DNA from: Pseudomonadota bacterium
GTDB taxonomy: Bacteria > Pseudomonadota > Alphaproteobacteria > Rhodobacterales > Rhodobacteraceae
Assembly: GCA_027623875.1 (NCBI GenBank)
Contig: JAQBUS010000067.1
Coordinates: forward strand, 1 to 6,582
Reading direction: 5' to 3'
Length of the DNA stretch: 6,582 nucleotides
Shown here one piece after another: positions 1 to 4,271 of the stretch. The translations under genes were made by a program, and so were the position numbers. Position 1 is the first letter of the stretch. The number at the start of each line of letters is the position of its first letter. A model generated the notes under the pieces. It saw nothing but the letters and a program-made list of their open reading frames with translations. It was not told the DNA's origin and searched no databases.

Positions 1-211
1 AAATTTACTCGAGAATGGTTCTGAAAAATTATCAAATAAAGGCTGTGATTGGATTTTGGCAAATGATGTTAGCCCAAATATGGAAGTATTTGGTGGGGAG
101 GAGAATACTATAACGTTTATTTCTCGCAATAACTCTTCAAATTGGCCTAGAATGACTAAAGAATTAGTGGCACAAAAACTAGTTAACCTGATAATAGAAG
201 AGCTATGTTAG
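1..211 (+). CDS. coaBC: CoaBC, phosphopantothenoylcysteine decarboxylase/synthetase, C-terminal end (5' truncated by window)
   Basis: The frame is open from base 2 and ends at TAG 209-211, giving 69 visible residues. They match the extreme C-terminus of the CoaB (synthetase) half of bifunctional CoaBC: a KGCDWILANDVS block, the family's 'K-x-x-D-x-I-v-A-N-D-V' element, then a GGEENT stretch (usual form GxxxN), a 'W-P-x-M-[ST]-K' element and a short helix ending EELC. CoaBC joins cysteine to 4'-phosphopantothenate using CTP and then decarboxylates the product, two cytosolic steps of coenzyme A synthesis. The catalytic decarboxylase domain and most of the synthetase domain lie left of the window and cannot be judged. 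The stop is followed with no gap by the dut ATG, so the two genes are very likely co-transcribed and translationally coupled. A coaBC-dut pairing is common in alphaproteobacteria. Confidence 0.88.
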   Translation, partial: NLLENGSEKLSNKGCDWILANDVSPNMEVFGGEENTITFISRNNSSNWPRMTKELVAQKLVNLIIEELC

Positions 212-688
212 ATGTTACAAATTAACGTAAAGTTTATTTGGAATCAGGGTTCTGATATATCGTTAGGGCTACCGGACTATAGGTCTTCGGGAGCATCTGG
301 TGCTGATATCAAAGCAAATTTTGATATAGGTATTCGAGCTGAGGGAATTGATTTGCATCCCGGGAGACAACTTTTAATTCCGACTGGTCTTAGTGTTGAG
401 ATACCAAAAGGTTTCGAAATTCAGATCCGCCCAAGATCTGGTTTAACGTTAAAAGACGGAATTTCTATACCTAACTCTCCGGGTACAATAGATAGCGATT
501 ACCGTGGACCTTTGGGGGTAATTATGATTAATTTTAGTGAGTCAATTTTTCATATTTCACATGGAGATAGGATAGCTCAAATGGTTGTGGCTCCAGTTAT
601 TAGAGCTAATTTCGAATTAGTTAGTGAGCTGTCATCTACAACACGTGGGATTAGAGGGTTTGGCTCTACCGGAAAAGAAAAATGCTAA
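212..688 (+). CDS. dut: dUTP diphosphatase (trimeric dUTPase)
   Basis: Encodes 158 residues, the usual size for a homotrimeric bacterial dUTPase. The enzyme hydrolyses dUTP to dUMP and pyrophosphate, which keeps uracil out of DNA and supplies dUMP for thymidylate synthesis. All five family motifs are present in order: motif I at about 26-36 (SGASGADIKAN), motif II with R73-PRSGL-78, motif III at 88-107 with the IDSDYRG core (D94 matches the catalytic aspartate and Y97 the uracil-stacking tyrosine), motif IV GDRIAQ at 118-123, and motif V RGIRGFGSTG at 145-154. Arg148 replaces the more usual first glycine of the GGFG run in motif V; this position varies in the family and I expect activity to be kept. 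The ATG immediately follows the coaBC stop, with a purine-rich GAAGAG stretch just upstream. The 3' end overlaps the next gene through ATGCTAA, so coaBC, dut and moeB form a tight operon. Confidence 0.96.
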   Translation: MLQINVKFIWNQGSDISLGLPDYRSSGASGADIKANFDIGIRAEGIDLHPGRQLLIPTGLSVEIPKGFEIQIRPRSGLTLKDGISIPNSPGTIDSDYRGPLGVIMINFSESIFHISHGDRIAQMVVAPVIRANFELVSELSSTTRGIRGFGSTGKEKC

Positions 689-1725
689 TTGTTTTAATTT
701 TAGCTATAATTATTCTTCTTATTGGAAGGATTTTTTCCTTAGATAAGAGATTTATCATTGGTGCTCATGCTGTATTATTTGGCGTTGTAATTTTAATTAA
801 CCTAATTTTACCTACGAACAATATGCTCAGACAAACTGTGGGAGGCTCTGTAAAAAATTGGATTGGTTTATTTGTAATTACCTTAATAATTTTCACTTAC
901 GTTGTTATCGTAAAAAAAATAAAAAACTCCCATATTAACTCACAGAATCAACATAAAAATACAAAAACTTTTAAACCCGAAGAACTAAACAGATATGCAC
1001 GTCATATTGTTTTGAGAGAAATTGGTGGTGTTGGCCAAAAGAAACTTAAAATGGCCAGAATTTTAGTCGTGGGGGCAGGTGGGTTAGGGTCCCCTGTGCT
1101 TCAGTATTTGGCTTCTTGCGGTGTAGGCACAGTTGGGGTTATTGATAACGACCTGGTAGATAGCTCAAACTTACAACGTCAAGTAATACACTCCGATGTT
1201 AACATTGGTAAGCCCAAAGTCTTTTCTGCATCTGAGGCTATGAAAGCACAGAATCCATTTGTTGAAGTTTTGCCATACAATCGATTGTTAAATCAGGAAG
1301 TAGCTGCTGATTTGTTTGAGGATTTTGATCTAATTTTAGACGGGTCAGATAATGCTGAAACACGTTACTTAGTAAATCGTACATGTGTCGCATTAAAGAA
1401 GCCTTTAATATCGGGAGCTATAACGCAGTGGGAAGGACAGATCGCTGTTTTCGATTCACGTAAGCTAGGACCTTGCTATCAGTGTATTTTCCCAGTAGCT
1501 GCAGCAGCTGGTCTCGCACCTTCCTGCTCTGAGGCTGGAGTTGTAGGGGCTTTACCAGGGGTAATAGGATCGATTATGGTAGTTGAGGCCATAAAACTAA
1601 TAACTGGTGCGGGTGAATCCTTAAACACTAGACTGTTAATTTATGATGCGCTTTTTGCCGAGACGCGTGTCATTAAAATTAAACGAGACCCTTCTTGCCC
1701 TGTTTGTTCGAAGAAGACTGGGTAA
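682..1725 (+). CDS. moeB: Membrane-anchored MoeB/ThiF/HesA-family E1-like adenylyltransferase
   Basis: Encodes 347 residues in two parts. Residues 1-80 hold about three hydrophobic segments (roughly 2-18, 24-43 and 59-77), followed by a polar Lys/Asn/Gln linker to about 97. From about 98 a complete MoeB/ThiF-type E1-like domain follows: RYARH at 104-108, the ATP-binding GAGGLG at 131-136, DNDLVDSSNLQRQ at 155-167, GKPK at 176-179, DGSDN at 220-224, zinc cysteine pairs C265/C268 and C339/C342, and a TCxEAGV-like SCSEAGV (C282) where MoeB/ThiF carry a conserved cysteine. In known family members the domain adenylates the C-terminal glycine of MoaD or ThiS, activating it for sulfur transfer in molybdopterin or thiamine synthesis. 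There is no C-terminal rhodanese domain, so it resembles bacterial MoeB more than MOCS3 or MoeZ. Its partner (MoaD or ThiS) cannot be told from the window. The start overlaps the dut stop, and a GGAAAAG stretch serves as ribosome-binding site. I believe the membrane extension recurs in Rhodobacteraceae homologues, but that is from memory. Confidence 0.9.
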   Translation: MLIVLILAIIILLIGRIFSLDKRFIIGAHAVLFGVVILINLILPTNNMLRQTVGGSVKNWIGLFVITLIIFTYVVIVKKIKNSHINSQNQHKNTKTFKPEELNRYARHIVLREIGGVGQKKLKMARILVVGAGGLGSPVLQYLASCGVGTVGVIDNDLVDSSNLQRQVIHSDVNIGKPKVFSASEAMKAQNPFVEVLPYNRLLNQEVAADLFEDFDLILDGSDNAETRYLVNRTCVALKKPLISGAITQWEGQIAVFDSRKLGPCYQCIFPVAAAAGLAPSCSEAGVVGALPGVIGSIMVVEAIKLITGAGESLNTRLLIYDALFAETRVIKIKRDPSCPVCSKKTG

Positions 1726-1917
1726 GCTCTCATAATTAGTGCCAGTTAAATTAAAAACTCACTAAACTCTCTCTTATTATAAAAAATACTTTACACCAAT
1801 GTGTATTCAGCACACAATATCTCGTGTAAGTTGACCTTCAAACTGCCATAGGTTGATTACATCACCTTAGGTAGTATGTTGTGAGTATTAAGATACAAAA
1901 TTCAAAGAGGGTCGACG
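1726..1917 (+). promoter_or_regulatory. Intergenic region with weak promoter candidates for the YbjN-proC-csaA operon
   Basis: This 192-base AT-rich gap separates two plus-strand operons and holds no convincing ORF. Two sigma70-like candidates can be read. One pairs TTGACC (1831-1836) with GATTAC (1855-1860) over 18 bases. The other pairs TTGATT (1853-1858) with TATGTT (1875-1880) over 16 bases and would start transcription about 30 bases before the TTG start at 1918. Neither -10 box is strong. A weak inverted repeat, TGTGT (1800-1804) with ACACA (1812-1816), lies upstream but has no T-run. I see no clear rho-independent terminator after moeB, so read-through from the first operon is possible. 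Confidence 0.3.
1906..1911 (+). promoter_or_regulatory. Ribosome-binding site supporting the TTG start of the YbjN-domain gene
   Basis: AGAGGG lies 6 bases before TTG 1918. The same frame has a stop at 1882-1884 and no ATG or GTG between that stop and 1918. The sequence then continues directly into the family's conserved N-terminus, so the TTG is the best-supported start. Confidence 0.55.
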
Positions 1918-2421
1918 TTGCCGAGTTTAGATAATTATTTTCAAACAGAGGATCAACATCCTATTGATGTTGTAGAGGTTTTAGCAGAGCTGCAAGATTG
2001 GGATTTTAACCGAGTTGCTGAGGACCAAATAACAATGGTAATAGAAGAACAGTGGAGAACGCACTCTATTACCTTATCATGGTCTAACTATGACGAATCT
2101 CTTTGTTTAGTCTCGACTTATGAGTTTGTCTCTCCAAAAAATAAAGTGGGTTTATTATATGAGGCACTCAATCTAGCAAATGAAGAATGTTACAGTGGTG
2201 CTTTTTATTTTTCGAATGACAAAAGTTTGATCGTTTACCGTAATGTATTGACTCTGAGTAGCGGAGCAATAGTTAGCCCAGAGCAAATCAATAGGATGTT
2301 GGCGACAGCTGTAAGTAGTTCTGAACGTTTCTATCCAGCATTTCAGTTGGTCTGTTGGGGAGATCGCTTTCCTAAAACAGCTATGCAGATCGCTATTGCA
2401 GACGGCTTGGGGCACGCTTAA
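1918..2421 (+). CDS. YbjN-domain protein of unknown function (type III secretion chaperone-like fold)
   Basis: Encodes 167 residues starting at TTG, with an AGAGGG ribosome-binding site. It resembles the alphaproteobacterial YbjN-domain family: an acidic N-terminus leading to HPIDVVEVLAE (14-24), a DWDFNRV strand (28-33), EEQWRTHSITLSW (43-55), a YEALNLANEE helix (81-90), and a C-terminal SERFYPAFQLVCWGD block (135-149) that is typical of the rhodobacteral version. No catalytic motif, signal peptide or membrane segment is visible, so it is probably a small cytosolic protein. YbjN proteins have a fold related to type III secretion chaperones. In Escherichia coli ybjN has been linked to motility, biofilm and stress phenotypes, but no biochemical role is settled. 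The gene lies 31 bases upstream of the proC start and is probably co-transcribed with it. I recall the same order in relatives, which hints at a functional or regulatory link. Confidence 0.85.
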   Translation: MPSLDNYFQTEDQHPIDVVEVLAELQDWDFNRVAEDQITMVIEEQWRTHSITLSWSNYDESLCLVSTYEFVSPKNKVGLLYEALNLANEECYSGAFYFSNDKSLIVYRNVLTLSSGAIVSPEQINRMLATAVSSSERFYPAFQLVCWGDRFPKTAMQIAIADGLGHA

Positions 2422-2440
2422 TTGAATTCCCTTGTGATTG

Positions 2441-2446
2441 AGGAGA
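2441..2446 (+). promoter_or_regulatory. Shine-Dalgarno that fixes the GTG start of proC
   Basis: AGGAGA lies 6 bases upstream of GTG 2453. The in-frame TTG at 2438 sits directly before this site and would place the Shine-Dalgarno inside the coding sequence. The longer reading is therefore unlikely and translation should begin at 2453. Confidence 0.75.
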
Positions 2447-2452
2447 ATTATT

Positions 2453-3277
2453 GTGAAATTATTTGAAATTAATGGCCGTGGAATTCTACTTATTGGTTGT
2501 GGGAAAATGGGTTCGGCCCTATTAGGGGGTTGGTTAAATCAGGGTTTGGAAGCTGATGATATTACTGTTATCGAGCCAAATCCGTCTAAATGGCTTGTTA
2601 GTCAAAAAATTAATCTAAATAAAATCATACCAGAAAAACCTTCGATCGTAATAATTGCTGTAAAGCCGCAACTTATGTCAAAGGCGGTCCCAAATCTAAA
2701 AACATTGGGTAATTCTGATACTTTGTTCATTTCAATTGCAGCAGGAACATCAATTTCTTATTTTGAAAAAACATTAGGGGATAAGACGCCTATAATTAGG
2801 GTAATGCCAAATACTCCAGCTGCTATTGGAAAAGGAATAACAGCAGTAGTTGGAAATAAATATGCAAACAACCATTATATGGAGCAGGCAGACCTTCTTT
2901 TATCAGCAGTTGGTAAAACCGTTCGGTTAGAGTCTGAGAGTCAAATAGATACGGTCACTGCAGTATCTGGTTCGGGTCCAGCATATGTTTTTCACTTGAT
3001 CGAGGCGTTGGCTGCAGCTGGTGTTACTAATGGATTAAGTCCTGAGTTATCTATGGTTCTCGCTAAAGCTACAGTTGTTGGTGCCGGGTACTTAGCTGAG
3101 GCTTCAGACGAAAGTCCTGAAAACTTGAGAATAAATGTAACTAGCCCGGGTGGAACCACACAAGCGGCGTTAGCAATTTTAATGGATAATAAAAATGGGT
3201 TTTTTGATTTATTAGAACGGGCAGTTTTTGCTGCCTCGCAGAGGAGCAAAGAATTGGGGGCACTAGATAATGATTGA
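2453..3277 (+). CDS. proC: Pyrroline-5-carboxylate reductase
   Basis: Encodes 274 residues from GTG 2453, a normal ProC length. ProC reduces 1-pyrroline-5-carboxylate to L-proline with NAD(P)H, the last step of proline synthesis, in the cytosol. The N-terminal Rossmann domain shows GCGKMG (15-20), AVKP (69-72) and RVMPNTPA (116-123). The C-terminal dimerisation and substrate domain shows SGSGPAY (172-178) and the family signature around VTSPGGTTQAAL (229-240). The longer reading from TTG 2438 adds five residues encoded by the Shine-Dalgarno itself and is rejected. The gene follows the YbjN-domain gene closely, and its last 8 bases overlap the csaA start (ATGATTGA), so the three genes look like one operon. 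No lesion is visible. No proA or proB is in the window. Confidence 0.95.
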   Translation: MKLFEINGRGILLIGCGKMGSALLGGWLNQGLEADDITVIEPNPSKWLVSQKINLNKIIPEKPSIVIIAVKPQLMSKAVPNLKTLGNSDTLFISIAAGTSISYFEKTLGDKTPIIRVMPNTPAAIGKGITAVVGNKYANNHYMEQADLLLSAVGKTVRLESESQIDTVTAVSGSGPAYVFHLIEALAAAGVTNGLSPELSMVLAKATVVGAGYLAEASDESPENLRINVTSPGGTTQAALAILMDNKNGFFDLLERAVFAASQRSKELGALDND

Positions 3278-3608
3278 GGTCTCTTATAACGATTTTGAAA
3301 AACTTGATGTCCGAGTTGGCGAAATAGTTAGAGCAGAGAATTATCCTGAAGCAAGAAAACCGGCAATTAAGTTATGGTTAGATTTTGGAGAAGACTTAGG
3401 CTTAAAAAAAAGCTCCGCTCAAATTTCTCAAAACTATAAGGCGTCTGATTTAATTGGCAGAAAAGTTGTTGCGATCGTTAACTTTCCTCCTAGGCAAATA
3501 GGAAAATTTATTTCAGAAGTTCTTGTTTTGGGTGTGCCGGACTCCAAGGGTCAAGTTGTTCTTTTGGTTCCAAATGTAGATGTCCCAACAGGTGGACGAG
3601 TCCACTAA
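3270..3608 (+). CDS. csaA: CsaA-family tRNA-binding protein (OB fold)
   Basis: Encodes 112 residues forming a single OB-fold of the tRNA_bind/CsaA type, the full length of the family. Diagnostic stretches are FEKLDVRVGEIV (9-20), PEARKPAIKLWLDFG (26-40), KKSSAQI (46-52), NFPPRQIG (71-78) and FISEVLVLG (80-88). CsaA proteins are small cytosolic dimers that bind tRNA and have been proposed to act as chaperones or secretion helpers in Bacillus; the role in alphaproteobacteria is not established. The domain is related to the tRNA-binding regions of methionyl-tRNA synthetase and phenylalanyl-tRNA synthetase beta. The ATG lies within the end of proC, with a GGGGG stretch 9 bases before it. The gene ends 20 bases from the convergent end of tdk. 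Confidence 0.9.
   Translation: MIEVSYNDFEKLDVRVGEIVRAENYPEARKPAIKLWLDFGEDLGLKKSSAQISQNYKASDLIGRKVVAIVNFPPRQIGKFISEVLVLGVPDSKGQVVLLVPNVDVPTGGRVH
3592..3605. terminator. Short perfect inverted repeat at the csaA/tdk convergent junction (weak terminator candidate)
   Basis: GTGGAC-GA-GTCCAC is a perfect inverted repeat ending right before the csaA stop. As RNA it would form a five-base-pair stem with a CGAG tetraloop. On the plus strand it is followed by TAAAATTCCATATTTAT, which lacks a solid U-run; on the minus strand no T-run follows either. It sits where a bidirectional terminator is expected between convergent genes, but it is short and also encodes GGRVH, so it may be chance. Confidence 0.22.
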
Positions 3609-3628
3609 AATTCCATATTTATCAGCAC

Positions 3629-4230
3629 CTATTTTGAAAAAACTTCTTCCTCTACTATGGGTTTTCTATCGCCGACAGCTTCTCTCCAATGAATTCGACA
3701 TAAACTCACGTACATTTCATTGCCACCAACTAAAACTTGGTCTCCTGAGACTTGGACCTTACCATTAGGACTCTTGCGAACAACCATCGTAGCTTTTTTT
3801 CCACAGTGACATACTGTTCTTACCTCGCGCATTTCATCCGCAAGCGCTAAAAGCCTGGCTGATCCAGGAAAAAGTTTTCCCATAAAGTCGACTCTAAGCC
3901 CATAGCAAATTACAGGTATATTAAGGTCATCAACAACACGAACCAGCTGCCAGACCTGCTCATCGGATAACCATTGAGCATGCAAGAAAATTGACTTTGT
4001 TGTACTCTTCTTTCTGTAAGTTGAAACAGATCACTCTCCTTATTGTAGAGAGTTGCCGGTTCCGAAATTCCTATTCGAGAAGCAATTATTCCTGCACCTG
4101 CTCTATTATCAAACTCTGCTGTAAGAAGGAATGTCTCCATTCCTCGTTCTTTGTAATTATGAGCAGCTTGTAGAAGCAATGTGGATTTACCGGCATTCAT
4201 TGTTGAGTAATGAAAGTGGAGTTTTGCCAT
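3629..4230 (-). pseudogene. tdk: Thymidine kinase (TK1 type), disrupted by a frameshifting deletion that removes the catalytic Asp-Glu
   Basis: Two overlapping minus-strand frames together spell one TK1-type thymidine kinase, which phosphorylates thymidine (and deoxyuridine) to dTMP using ATP. The first frame starts at ATG 4230 and gives normal family sequence for about 85 residues: HFHYSTMNAGKST with the P-loop (5-17), an AEFDNRAGAG segment (38-47) and SRIG (51-54). It then runs into about 21 unrelated residues and stops at 3910-3912. From about 3979 down to the stop at 3629-3631 a second frame carries the rest: AQWLSDEQ, then DDLNIPVICYGLRVDF, the lasso-region YVSLC, and zinc ligands in CHC and CRIH. 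The join falls at about 3975-3981, exactly where TK1 proteins have C-x-[LF]-[VIL]-D-E-[AC]-Q. Both D and E are missing from either frame, and restoring them would give about 204 residues, the normal length. Even a frameshift-readthrough product would lack the catalytic glutamate. It may be a young pseudogene or an assembly error. It lies 41 bases downstream of carB on the same strand. Confidence 0.88.
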
Positions 4231-4271
4231 GGAATCTTACCTTAGGTTACTATATTTTGGTTTTTTTAATC

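Noticed and set aside
650..685. Arg148 in dUTPase motif V (RGIRGFGSTG) as a sign of lost activity or a new function.
   Set aside because: That position varies among dUTPases, while the catalytic aspartate, the stacking tyrosine and the C-terminal GFGSTG are all kept.
1498..1510. Palindrome-like run AGCTGCAGCAGCT inside moeB.
   Set aside because: It encodes the alanine run of the family and is explained by repeated GCN codons.
3629..3985. The second tdk frame as an independent gene starting at an internal TTG.
   Set aside because: Its sequence is simply the C-terminal half of thymidine kinase without the P-loop, and the start falls at the lesion.
3910..4230. A programmed ribosomal frameshift in tdk as the reason for its two frames.
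   Set aside because: The sequence at the join lacks codons for the conserved Asp-Glu segment, so shifting frame cannot make an active kinase. No slippery site with a downstream structure is apparent at the join.
4259..4267. A T-run (4261-4267) as a rho-independent terminator in the carB-tdk gap.
   Set aside because: The T-run is on the plus strand, where no gene ends nearby. In the direction of carB and tdk it reads as A's, and no stable stem precedes it.
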